From: CAZTYW01 sp964617695
GTDB taxonomy: Bacteria > Chloroflexota > Dehalococcoidia > UBA2247 > RBG-13-53-26
DNA: 17,152 nt
NCBI GenBank assembly: GCA_964617695.1
Contig: CAZTYW010000042.1
Span: 1-17,152 of the forward strand
Direction: 5' to 3'
Below are positions 1 to 7,847 of the stretch, piece by piece. Both the position numbers and the translations under genes were made by a program. How positions within the stretch are numbered: the first letter of the stretch is position 1; every line of letters begins with the position of its first letter. The notes beneath the pieces are model-generated. The model saw only the letters and a program-made list of their open reading frames with translations. It was not told where the DNA came from and ran no database searches.

Positions 1-1526
1 AGCTCCTGGAAGATGGCTATGAAGTCCTCTTTCTGCAGCCGGTGCAGCAGGGCCAGCGCCTCCGTCCTTTCCGTGGCGCTATCAGCCAGAATGAACGCCC
101 TGATGGCAGCAAGCCGGTCCGGAGCATTGAACTGTCGCTCAGTGCGGCACAGGCCGATGCCCTCTGCGCCGAATCTCCTGGCCAGGGCTACGCCCTCGGC
201 CGTGTCGGCATTTGCCCTCAACCCCAGGCGCCTGTAGCCATCCGCCCAGTTGAGCAGTTCGGCGAGTTCGGGAGTGCTTTCGGTTTCTGCCAGGGGGAGG
301 GCCCCAAGGTATACGCTGCCCGTGTTGCCGTCTATCGTGACGACATCACCCTTCTTGACGGTATACTTGTCCACCTCGAACCGCTCGGCCCGGAGGTCTA
401 TCTTCACATCTTCGGCCCCGCAAATACAGGGTTTGCCCATGGCCCTGGTGACTATTGCAGCGTGGGAAGTAAGTCCACCGCGCGACGTGAGGACCCCAGT
501 TGAAGCTGACACTCCCTGTATGTCATCCGGGCTTGTCTCCGGCCTCACCAGGATAACGGCCTCGTTCTTCTCCATGGCCTCCACGGCCTGGCGGGGATGG
601 AATATCACCTTGCCGGTGGCCGCCCCGGGGGCAGCCCCCAAGCCCTGGGCGATTCGCTTGTATTTTCTCGGCGACTTGATGCGCCGGTGCAGAAAGGCTG
701 CCACATCTTCGGCCGATATCCGCATGAGGGCTTCCTCGGGCGAGATAAGTGCCTCCCTGGCCATGTCGACCGCAATCTTGACAGCCGCTTGCCCGCTACG
801 TTTGCCCGATCTCGTCTGGAGAATGTGGAGTACGCCCGACTCGATGGTGAACTCCACATCCTGCATGTCACGGAAGTGTTTCTCCAGTGTAGTGGCTACG
901 TTTTCGAGCTGAGCGTAGGCGTCGGGCATTTGGGACTGAAGCGCACTGATAGGCTGCGGTGTCCTGCGTCCAGATACCAGGTCCTCACCCTTTGCCTGCA
1001 TGAGGTATTCTCCAAACAGACCCGTTTCACCTGTGCTGGGGTTTCGAGTGAACATCACTCCAGTTCCAGAGTTGACGTCCATGTCTCCGAACACCATTGC
1101 CTGCACTATTGCCGACGTACCCAGGTCGGCGGAGATGCGGTTGATACGGCGATACTCTGCTGCCCTGGGGTTGTCCCAGGACTCAAGCACCCTTTCTATG
1201 GACGAGATAACCTCGGCCGGCTCCCTGACGTCGAGCACCGTGTCCATCATCCCTGGCATCGATGCCGGCGCCGATGAGCGGACTGAAACGGCCAATCCGT
1301 CTCCGAGTGCCTTGCCTGTCTGTTGCTCCAGGTCTCTCACAGCTTGCTTGATCTCGTCCAGTGGCAGCTTCTCGGTACTCTTGTACTCTTTGTAGGCTCC
1401 GATCGACACTACAAACCCCGGTGGCACTGGCAGCCCGATTCTGGTCATCGTCACCAGATTGGCACCCTTGTTACCGAGAGCATTCTTGTCCTCACAGTCG
1501 TCGGTGAAGCGATACACATTCTCCAT
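1..1526 (-). CDS. ppdK: Pyruvate, phosphate dikinase, compact form (C-terminus cut by window edge)
   Basis: Interconverts pyruvate + ATP + Pi with PEP + AMP + PPi in the cytosol. The 508 visible codons hold the ATP-grasp nucleotide-binding part (residues about 1-240, with SVRSSAPASMPGMMDT at 81-96, SWDNPR at 116-121 and TRNPSTGETG at 160-169), then the swivelling phosphohistidine domain with the catalytic His355 in GGLTSHAAIVTR. The start of the PEP/pyruvate-binding barrel follows (GAEGIGLCRTE near 465). The ATG at 1526 is preceded by GGAGG (1536-1540) at 9-nt spacing. From memory of the Clostridium symbiosum enzyme, the catalytic His is normally near residue 455. Here about 90 residues are missing between MMDT and SWDNPR, so the ATP-grasp domain is trimmed in frame. 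The sequence stays clean on both sides, so this looks like a compact variant and not a broken gene. The family call is certain; direction of the reaction in vivo is not visible. Confidence 0.93.
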   Translation of the reverse strand, partial: MENVYRFTDDCEDKNALGNKGANLVTMTRIGLPVPPGFVVSIGAYKEYKSTEKLPLDEIKQAVRDLEQQTGKALGDGLAVSVRSSAPASMPGMMDTVLDVREPAEVISSIERVLESWDNPRAAEYRRINRISADLGTSAIVQAMVFGDMDVNSGTGVMFTRNPSTGETGLFGEYLMQAKGEDLVSGRRTPQPISALQSQMPDAYAQLENVATTLEKHFRDMQDVEFTIESGVLHILQTRSGKRSGQAAVKIAVDMAREALISPEEALMRISAEDVAAFLHRRIKSPRKYKRIAQGLGAAPGAATGKVIFHPRQAVEAMEKNEAVILVRPETSPDDIQGVSASTGVLTSRGGLTSHAAIVTRAMGKPCICGAEDVKIDLRAERFEVDKYTVKKGDVVTIDGNTGSVYLGALPLAETESTPELAELLNWADGYRRLGLRANADTAEGVALARRFGAEGIGLCRTERQFNAPDRLAAIRAFILADSATERTEALALLHRLQKEDFIAIFQE

Positions 1527-1736
1527 GGTCTAGAACCTCCTCCAGCACTGCCTGATTGCGCCTCTGGCAGGGCATGTGCGCTTCATCCCGGGGGGTCTCG
1601 CCAGACGTGGCCTTTCGTGGCCCTCCTCCACCGCCACCCCAAAAGCAGGACCCTGCAGTATCCTGGTGGATGGTCACATGGTCCTGGCCCCGAGGCGTTT
1701 GTCCTTGCACGAGCACTTCGTCGGGTTGTGAGCATG
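1527..1736. other. Intergenic leader between small ORF and ppdK
   Basis: No convincing gene is seen here. The minus strand carries the untranslated stretch leading into ppdK, ending in its GGAGG ribosome-binding site at 1536-1540. Minus-strand open frames crossing it are Pro/Gly/Arg-rich, resemble no family I know, and run into the ppdK start. I saw no clear intrinsic terminator or known riboswitch signature. Confidence 0.5.
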
Positions 1737-2018
1737 TTATGGTGAAGTATCAGCGCTTGTGAGGCTGCCCGGGCTGTTGAATTGGTGCGGGTCGCCGGCC
1801 CGCGCTGCTGCGGGGGCAAACGCACTGGCGGCGGGCTGACCAGCATACGTCAACCTGTCCGCTGTTCCTTCTCTGGACTGCTTGTCAGCAGGTGCACCCG
1901 TCGAGCTTGTTGTGAGGCGGTCCAGAGAAGCCCTGAACGCGGCGAGGGTTCCGAAAGCAAGGAGTGCTCCCGAATTGCCTGCACAGGTTCCGCCACAAAA
2001 CATACACATTCCGCCCAT
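1737..2018 (-). CDS. Small hypothetical protein with N-terminal Cys motif and hydrophobic segment
   Basis: I do not recognise a family. The 93-residue frame starts at an ATG (2018) after a G-rich GGGGGG (2021-2026). It begins MGGMCMFCGGTCAG, giving C5-x2-C8-x3-C12. An Ala/Gly/Leu-rich hydrophobic segment (about 13-29) that could sit in a membrane follows, and the tail from about 37 is Ser/Thr/Ala/Pro-rich and probably disordered. A near-consensus promoter lies 28 nt upstream and would start transcription near 2039, so something in this interval is probably transcribed. A start at Met4 is also possible. It lies between glgP and ppdK on the same strand. The low-complexity tail is the main reason for doubt: the true product may be shorter, or the transcript may simply be a ppdK leader. 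Confidence 0.42.
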   Translation of the reverse strand: MGGMCMFCGGTCAGNSGALLAFGTLAAFRASLDRLTTSSTGAPADKQSREGTADRLTYAGQPAASAFAPAAARAGDPHQFNSPGSLTSADTSP

Positions 2019-2045
2019 ATCCCCCCGCCGGGTTTCGAAGGTGGT

Positions 2046-2074
2046 ATTGTATGACATAACGCAGGCAGTGTCAA
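2046..2074 (-). promoter_or_regulatory. Sigma70-type promoter for the small ORF and probably ppdK
   Basis: On the minus strand TTGACA (2069-2074) and TACAAT (2046-2051) are separated by exactly 17 nt: a perfect -35 box and a five-of-six -10 box. Predicted transcription start is about 2039, some 20 nt before the ATG at 2018. It gives ppdK a promoter separate from the upstream phosphoketolase block. Confidence 0.75.
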
Positions 2075-2216
2075 GAGCGTTGGACTCGGGGTTCTCGGCC
2101 CCGGACCGTCGCCGCCGCCACAATCTTCCGCTTTGACGCTATTCCCTCATGGCTTCCAGGCCGGATGCACAGCAGTTTTGCCCTGAAGCAACGTCGGAGC
2201 ACTCATCCGGGTTTGC

Positions 2217-3941
2217 TCACGATTTCGCAGCTACCGTCGTATAGGCGTTCCCCACGTACTGGAACATCATCCGCTGAGCATTGTAGTAGGAGCCGTTTAT
2301 GGCGATGGCCGAGCGCATTACAGCCGCAAACGCTTCTGGACGCAGGTAGAACATGGGTATGATAACGTGCTCCAGCTTGCGGTACAGAGAGGAGACCTCT
2401 TTGTAGGAATCGCTCTCTGGTTCCCACGTGTCGCCGATGGACCAGCCGGTCACGCCTTCTACGTGTCCCTCAATCCACCACCCATCGAGGACGCCCAGGC
2501 TGGGCACGCCGTTGAGTGCAGCCTTCATGCCACTGGTGCCGGAGGCCTCGTGCGGCTTCTGCGGGGTATTCAGCCACAGGTCAACACCACTGCAAAGATA
2601 TTTTGCCAGGGCCACATCATACTCTTCCAGGTAAACAACGCGCACTGCATCCCCCAGAGCGGCCGCGGCATAAAAAATGCGCCGGATTAGGGCTTTGCCG
2701 CCGTCGTCCCTTGGGTGGGCCTTTCCGCCGTAGATCACCTGCAGGGGGCCAACCCGCTGGCCTATGTTTCTCAAACGGTCAAGGTCAAAGAATAGGAGGT
2801 CAGCTCTTTTGTATGTCGTGGCCCGCCGGGCGAAGCCGATGGTCATCACTTTGGGGTCGAGGCGGATTCCGGACCTGCGCTCGACTTCTGCCAGGAGGTC
2901 ACGCTTGGCCTGGGCGTGGGCGGCCAGGATTTCGTCCGTGGGTATGGCGACGGCGTATCGCAGGTAGAGATTGTCATGGCGCCACTCGGGAATGTGGCGG
3001 TCATACAGGTCGCAGAAAGGCGCTGAGGTCCAGGTCACGGCATGCACCCCGTTGGTGATCGAGTTGATGGGGTAGCCGGGAAACATAGTGTGCGACACCT
3101 CTTCATGGCGCATTGAGACGCCGTTGATATAGCGGGAGAAGACCAGGCCCAGGTACGTCATGTTCATATTCCCGTTCAGCAGACATCGGGATGCTTGCAG
3201 GGCCGAGGTCGGTTCTTCGCCGAGCACGCGCCGCACCAGATCCGCGGGGAACCGGTCGTGACCCGCAGGCACCGGAGTGTGCGTAGTGAACACACAACGA
3301 GTGCGCACCGCTTCTCTGTCCTTGATTGTGACGCTCCGGAGGCCCTTGCCTTGAGTTTGCTCTTCCAGGAGTGCCAGGGCCAGCAAGGCTGAGTGTCCTT
3401 CATTCATGTGATAGGCCTGTATCGTCTCATGCCCCTGTGCCCGCAGCATGGCCACGCCGCCCAGCCCCAACACCACCTCCTGACACAGGCGGTTGTAGCT
3501 GTCTCCACCGTAGAGATAGTCAGTGATCGTCAGGTCACGGGGGCTGTTCTCCGGGAGGCCCGTGTCCAGAAAATAGACAGGCACTGTATGGCCCGACAGA
3601 CCACGTATGACGTAGCGCCAGGCGCAAACCTGCACTCGCCGCCCCTCTATCGATACCGATACGCAGGGCTTCAAAAGCTCCAGGAAGTCCTCGGGAGACC
3701 AGAGGGCAGGATCCTCGGTCTGGTTCCCCTTTTCATCAAGGTGCTGGCGAAAATAGCCCTTGCGGTGGAGCAGGGTCACGCCTGCCATTGGGATGCCCAG
3801 ATCGGCCGCAGCGCGCAGGGTGTCGCCGGCCAGCACGCCCAGACCGCCGCTGTAAGTGGGCATGGCCGGATCAAGGCTGACCTCCATTGAGAAATAGGCC
3901 ACCATGGCCTGAGGCTCGAGTGCTTCGGCTACGTCTCTCAT
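2217..3941 (-). CDS. glgP: Alpha-glucan (glycogen) phosphorylase, short GT35 form
   Basis: Phosphorolyses alpha-1,4-glucan ends, releasing glucose-1-phosphate, with a pyridoxal-phosphate cofactor. The 574-residue protein opens with the typical short-form N-terminus (AYFSMEVSLDPAMPTYSGGLG from about residue 14) and carries YHMNEGHSAL in the middle. Near the C-terminus EASGTSGMKAALNGV holds Lys473, the expected PLP Schiff-base lysine. It is much shorter than animal or E. coli phosphorylases (over 800 residues) and belongs with the alpha-glucan family phosphorylases that lack the regulatory N-terminal extension. The ATG has AAGGAG seven nt upstream. It follows the phosphoketolase gene by 67 nt on the same strand, which suggests co-transcription and a supply of hexose phosphate to that enzyme. 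The exact substrate (glycogen, maltodextrin) cannot be read from sequence. Confidence 0.93.
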   Translation of the reverse strand: MRDVAEALEPQAMVAYFSMEVSLDPAMPTYSGGLGVLAGDTLRAAADLGIPMAGVTLLHRKGYFRQHLDEKGNQTEDPALWSPEDFLELLKPCVSVSIEGRRVQVCAWRYVIRGLSGHTVPVYFLDTGLPENSPRDLTITDYLYGGDSYNRLCQEVVLGLGGVAMLRAQGHETIQAYHMNEGHSALLALALLEEQTQGKGLRSVTIKDREAVRTRCVFTTHTPVPAGHDRFPADLVRRVLGEEPTSALQASRCLLNGNMNMTYLGLVFSRYINGVSMRHEEVSHTMFPGYPINSITNGVHAVTWTSAPFCDLYDRHIPEWRHDNLYLRYAVAIPTDEILAAHAQAKRDLLAEVERRSGIRLDPKVMTIGFARRATTYKRADLLFFDLDRLRNIGQRVGPLQVIYGGKAHPRDDGGKALIRRIFYAAAALGDAVRVVYLEEYDVALAKYLCSGVDLWLNTPQKPHEASGTSGMKAALNGVPSLGVLDGWWIEGHVEGVTGWSIGDTWEPESDSYKEVSSLYRKLEHVIIPMFYLRPEAFAAVMRSAIAINGSYYNAQRMMFQYVGNAYTTVAAKS

Positions 3942-4008
3942 AGGGTGTCTCCTTGTTGCATCTTTTCGCCCGTCGCTGCGGTTCGGCTACATGCCATTGA
4001 TGTCTGTT

Positions 4009-6483
4009 CTAGACTACTACCGCTTCTGGCGAGGCCCGCCCGTCGACGGCGGCCAACTCCTCCGGGGTCAGAAAGTCCTCTCGTGGCTGGTCGAGGACCC
4101 GGGCGGCCTCCAGCAGGATGTGTGCCCAGGTGCTGCGGTTCAAGAAACGCATTCCAGGGACGGTCAGCGTACCGCCCTGGCCTACGAATCCGAGACCCGC
4201 AGTCTGCCGGCTGCCAGTGTTGAGTGGCTGCAGTACTCCAATCAGCGGCTCCGGCCGGGTGTGCGTCACGAAGATGCGCGCCGGTGCGGAGTCCGGATAC
4301 AGTCCTGCCGCTAGCTCGTCAGGCGCCGCGTGCGCCCTCTCCCCCTCGCTGCGGGGTGCACGGAACCTGCCCGGCTCCAGCATGTATACGACGGAATGTG
4401 GCACCTCACGCTCTGCCAGACGTAGTGAGGCCCTCAGTACCTCCTCCAACTGGTAGGCCCCGATGGCCGTCAGCGACAGCTTCTGTTGCTCCACCTGATA
4501 GCCCGACCAGTCGAGGCGAAGGGCGCCCTGCTGCAGGAGGCGCGCTGCTTCTTCGGGGCTGAACAGGTCCGGCACACCGTCAATCTTGGGTACTACCAGA
4601 GTCCAGATTTGTCCCCTGGTCTGGTATACGCCCAGCATCACTACGGCCGCCGTGTTGTAGTCGGGCACGAACAGGACGCGCGACACGTCCGACAGTTCGT
4701 TGAGCATTGCCTCAGCCATGACCGGGTCCTGGTGGGACACCTCGTTCTTGGCGTTCTCCCACGTGTGGGAAGTCAGCACCAGGGGGATGGAGAGCCAGCC
4801 CTGCGGTCTACCCGCCTCGTTGCAGTGGTTGGCGAAGATGACCTCCTGACGCACCACGCCATGCATCTTTGCCCCGAAGGCTTCATAGGTGACGATTATG
4901 TTGATCCCGCCCTTGTTGGCCAGCGCGGCAGCCGCTACCGCCTCTTCGTTGAGAGCCGTGATCACGGACCCGTGGATGTCCTCTGGTATACCCCGTTCAG
5001 GGGCTGTGACGCGAAACTTCAATGCCTCGAGGGTGCGGAGCATACGGTTCGAGCGCATTTCGTCGGGGTTACCCACTCGGGGACGCAGGTGCGGATTCGC
5101 CTGTACGACAGCCAGAAACATGGCATCGACGGCGTGCATGGGTGAGAATCGAGTCCAGGTGGAAGGGTCCTGGCGATTGGCCGGGACCTGTCGTGATACG
5201 GGGGACGGGACCTGGCGCAGGCGTACATCGCGTCGAGCCAGGGGGTGGTCTCGCTCCCTCGGACGTCGGGAGTTGTCGTGATGCTGCAGCTTATCTGTGG
5301 CATCGGCCAGTTCTCTTGAAGGCACCCAGAGCCGGCGGGCGCTCTCGTTGAACCGCTGGGCTGCGACGATGTCGGTGTGCGGGTTGGAGCCGAGAGGCAG
5401 GTTGTGCGCCAGGTTGGTACCCTCGCCGTAGAAGCCAGCGCCCTTGGGGGCAACCGCTATTCCGTAGGGCAGGGCTACGGGGTAGCTATCCGTGCCGGAA
5501 CGGACCGCCTCAGCAGCAGCCTCCAACTGGCATTCCATCTCAAAGATGGCCCAGGCAAAGGCCGCCGGGTCTTTGCCGTCGAAGACTATTGGGTCGAAAC
5601 TGTTAAGTTTGAGGTGCTCAACGAACCATGCTACACCTCCCTGCTGGGACATGGTTGTCCTCTGGTCAATGCGGCGACCGTTACTAATCATAATGGGCGT
5701 TACGAGGCCCACGTCTTCAACTCGCCACCAGCGCGGCGCCCAATCGCTCCCGCGCTGTTCTTCGAAGGCGCCATCGCTCAGGAAGACCACCAGGCGCTCT
5801 CCCGGAAGCGGCATGTGCACATACTGGATTTCTGTAAAGCCCAGGTATCCGGCCTCCGCCATGCCTCCGGCTGTGTAGGCATTGACGTGGCTGCCCAGTG
5901 GTGAGTCCTGCTTCCCGTCCTCACGCAGTCGGTAGGAGTAGAAGTCCCTGACGTAGCGGGTGAACCCCTCGTCGGTGACAGAGTACCTCTCGGCGTGGGC
6001 CGGGGTCATGTTGTTCAGCAGGAGGTTGACACTGTCTATGGCGGCCACGCAGTGCCCCTGGCCCATGATCCATGACCGGGTGATGCCGGTGATGGCGTTG
6101 ATGGCCATGTAGCCGACATAGGCAGGCACCATGTTGAGGGCGCCGCCGGTATGGCCCTCCGGGCGGGGCTTGAAGTCCTCGGGGGCGAGGTCGCGCCCGT
6201 CCAGGTAGACATTCTGTGCGTAGGTCTCGTGGGCTACCAGCCACATGGCTGCGCTGGCGACCCGGTCAGCCGCATAGAGTACGTCGAACAGCGGCATGCC
6301 GTCCCCCTGCAGCTGTCGCGCACTCAGAAGCTCTGCCATTGCAAAAACCCGGGCTTGGGTCTCCATCGTGTGCCGAATAGACCCGTATCCCGCTGCCCAG
6401 CGATCCGCCGCCGGGTTCTTCTTGCGGTAGATGCCCGCCCACTGTGCCATGCGAATGGCTCTGGTACTCTCAGTCTTGACCAT
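4009..6483 (-). CDS. Divergent phosphoketolase-family (XFP) thiamine-diphosphate enzyme
   Basis: Phosphoketolases cleave xylulose-5-phosphate or fructose-6-phosphate with phosphate to acetyl phosphate plus an aldose phosphate. This 824-residue protein has the family length and order of motifs but low identity to the classical enzymes as I remember them. Counterparts of known catalytic residues are visible: H111 (GHTGG for GHWGT), H144 (GQGHC for GPGHGG), H199 (SHVNA), H360 (AHNLPL for AHQVPL), activating Glu534 (TYEAF), and H573 and H584 in LTSHTWENAKNEVSHQDP. The ThDP motif usually GDGEAETGP..HLNG reads SDGAFEEQRG..ISNG, with Gly changed to Ser. I start it at the ATG at 6483 because GGGAGG lies five nt upstream and the frame beyond would overlap ackA. 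Adjacent acetate kinase supports acetyl phosphate as product. Some databases may name such proteins xylulose-5-phosphate 3-epimerase; substrate choice is unproven. Confidence 0.85.
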   Translation of the reverse strand: MVKTESTRAIRMAQWAGIYRKKNPAADRWAAGYGSIRHTMETQARVFAMAELLSARQLQGDGMPLFDVLYAADRVASAAMWLVAHETYAQNVYLDGRDLAPEDFKPRPEGHTGGALNMVPAYVGYMAINAITGITRSWIMGQGHCVAAIDSVNLLLNNMTPAHAERYSVTDEGFTRYVRDFYSYRLREDGKQDSPLGSHVNAYTAGGMAEAGYLGFTEIQYVHMPLPGERLVVFLSDGAFEEQRGSDWAPRWWRVEDVGLVTPIMISNGRRIDQRTTMSQQGGVAWFVEHLKLNSFDPIVFDGKDPAAFAWAIFEMECQLEAAAEAVRSGTDSYPVALPYGIAVAPKGAGFYGEGTNLAHNLPLGSNPHTDIVAAQRFNESARRLWVPSRELADATDKLQHHDNSRRPRERDHPLARRDVRLRQVPSPVSRQVPANRQDPSTWTRFSPMHAVDAMFLAVVQANPHLRPRVGNPDEMRSNRMLRTLEALKFRVTAPERGIPEDIHGSVITALNEEAVAAAALANKGGINIIVTYEAFGAKMHGVVRQEVIFANHCNEAGRPQGWLSIPLVLTSHTWENAKNEVSHQDPVMAEAMLNELSDVSRVLFVPDYNTAAVVMLGVYQTRGQIWTLVVPKIDGVPDLFSPEEAARLLQQGALRLDWSGYQVEQQKLSLTAIGAYQLEEVLRASLRLAEREVPHSVVYMLEPGRFRAPRSEGERAHAAPDELAAGLYPDSAPARIFVTHTRPEPLIGVLQPLNTGSRQTAGLGFVGQGGTLTVPGMRFLNRSTWAHILLEAARVLDQPREDFLTPEELAAVDGRASPEAVVV

Positions 6484-6538
6484 CGTTGCCTCCCTGCCCC
6501 ACCGCTGTAGCTTCTGCCGTATGCCGCGCGGTCGCATC

Positions 6539-7762
6539 CTATGCGCGCCGGGACTGTTCCAGGCAGCGGATCGTGTCGCGGGCGATGATGCTCTCCTCAT
6601 CAACAGGGATGACGTATGCCCCTACCCGGGCGCCATCGGCGCTGATGGGTCCCTCACGGCCAACTGCGCGATTGTTGCGTTCCTGGTCCAGTGTTAGCCC
6701 GCACCATTCCATGCCGGCGCAGATGCGAGACCGCGCCTCGGCCGCGTTCTCGCCAATGCCCCCGCCGAAAACCACCGCCTGCGCGCCGCCCAGGACTGCC
6801 AGGTAGGCTCCTATGTACTTGCGCACCCGGTAGCAGAACATATCGATTGCCAGGCCGGCCAGGCTGTCCCCCTCGCGCTCCGCAGCCAGTAGCTGCCTCA
6901 TGTCGTTGGAGAGCCCGGAGACACCAAGCAGACCCGATCGGGTGTTCAACCAGTCCTCCACCTGCTCGATACTGACGCCCTCTTGCTGTGCCAGGAAGCC
7001 GGCCAGTGACGGGTCCACATCTCCACACCTGGTTCCCATGATTAGGCCTTCGAGCGGGGTGAATCCCATGGAGGTGTCTATCGAGCGCCCTGCCTCTACA
7101 GCGGTCGCTGAGCAGCCGTTGCCCAACTGGAGTGTAATCAGCTTCAGCTCTTGCGTGGGTGTCGAAGTGATGGCGGCATAGCGCTCTGCCATGTAATGAT
7201 GGGCCAGACCGTGAAAGCCGTAGCGGTGGACATGGTGCCTGGCAGCCAGTTCCTGGCTTATAGCGTAGCAGGCAGCTCTCTGTGGCATGGTCCGGTGGAA
7301 GGCAGTGTCGAAGGTCGCCACCATCGGCATGGACCGGCCCAGAGTTTGGCGGGCGGCACGGATGGCGCTCAGCGCCGGCCCATTGTGCAGAGGAGCCAGA
7401 TGGCTCAGCGAGTTGATGGCATCGAGCGCTTGATCATCAATGAGGGCCGGTCCTGTGAAGTGGTCCCCGCCGTGCACTACCCTGTGGCCCAGCGCCGCAA
7501 TACCGTCAGGTCCCATAAGGTCAATTGATTGCAGCCAGCGCAGCAAGCTCACCATGGCTTCGGCGTGGTCGGCAACCCGGGTCGGCTGCACCAGGCGTCG
7601 GCCGGTACCACTGTTGAAGTTGATTTCCCCGTGCTCGCCGATTCTGTCGACCAAACCGTGTGCCAGGCGCTGCTGTTCGCCGCGTGTCTGGTCCGTTGCA
7701 GTCCCTTCAATCACCTGGAACTTCAAGGTGGAGCTTCCGCAGTTGATCGCAAGAACCTTCAT
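6539..7762 (-). CDS. ackA: Acetate kinase
   Basis: Interconverts acetyl phosphate + ADP with acetate + ATP in the cytosol. The 407 residues match the family length. Visible are MKVLAINCGSSTLKF at the start (N7), GHRVVHGG (R94), ATFDTAFH (D152), YGFHG (H184), MGTRCGDVDP (R245) and GGGIGENA near 333-340, and VDEE near 387-390 aligning with the metal-ligand Glu. These correspond to the substrate-binding and catalytic residues described in the Methanosarcina thermophila enzyme. An in-frame extension to 7867 is open but not conserved and overlaps the preceding gene, so I start at 7762 although only a weak GAAGCAAGCGAG precedes it. It sits 55 nt upstream of the phosphoketolase gene, the usual partnership for ATP from acetyl phosphate. 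There is no phosphotransacetylase in view, so acetyl phosphate probably comes from phosphoketolase. Confidence 0.96.
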   Translation of the reverse strand: MKVLAINCGSSTLKFQVIEGTATDQTRGEQQRLAHGLVDRIGEHGEINFNSGTGRRLVQPTRVADHAEAMVSLLRWLQSIDLMGPDGIAALGHRVVHGGDHFTGPALIDDQALDAINSLSHLAPLHNGPALSAIRAARQTLGRSMPMVATFDTAFHRTMPQRAACYAISQELAARHHVHRYGFHGLAHHYMAERYAAITSTPTQELKLITLQLGNGCSATAVEAGRSIDTSMGFTPLEGLIMGTRCGDVDPSLAGFLAQQEGVSIEQVEDWLNTRSGLLGVSGLSNDMRQLLAAEREGDSLAGLAIDMFCYRVRKYIGAYLAVLGGAQAVVFGGGIGENAAEARSRICAGMEWCGLTLDQERNNRAVGREGPISADGARVGAYVIPVDEESIIARDTIRCLEQSRRA

Positions 7763-7797
7763 CTCGCTTGCTTCGTTAGCCTGGTTGTTCTCAGTGG

Positions 7798-7833
7798 CAA
7801 GTTGGGTCTCCGGCGCGAGTGGGACCCAACTTG
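7798..7833. other. Strong inverted repeat in the leader of ackA
   Basis: CAAGTTGGGTC (7798-7808) and GACCCAACTTG (7823-7833) are perfect 11-bp complements around a 14-nt loop, which can add two further pairs. It lies in the 85-nt gap between the thioesterase stop and the ackA start. No T-run follows on either strand, so it is not a classical intrinsic terminator. An mRNA processing or stability hairpin, or a protein-binding operator, is possible. Confidence 0.55.
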
Positions 7834-7847
7834 GCCTGTTACCGTCG

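Noticed and set aside
13..1395. Several long plus-strand open frames opposite ppdK
   Set aside because: They are shadows of the dikinase gene: no protein-like motifs, biased composition, and the minus strand encodes a recognisable enzyme throughout.
1492..1846. Minus-strand Gly/Arg/Pro-rich frames before ppdK
   Set aside because: Low-complexity composition, no recognisable family, and they run into the ppdK start or overlap the small ORF in another frame.
6484..6603. N-terminal extension of the phosphoketolase into ackA
   Set aside because: The added 40 residues are not conserved in style, overlap ackA by 65 nt, and a good ribosome site precedes the ATG at 6483.
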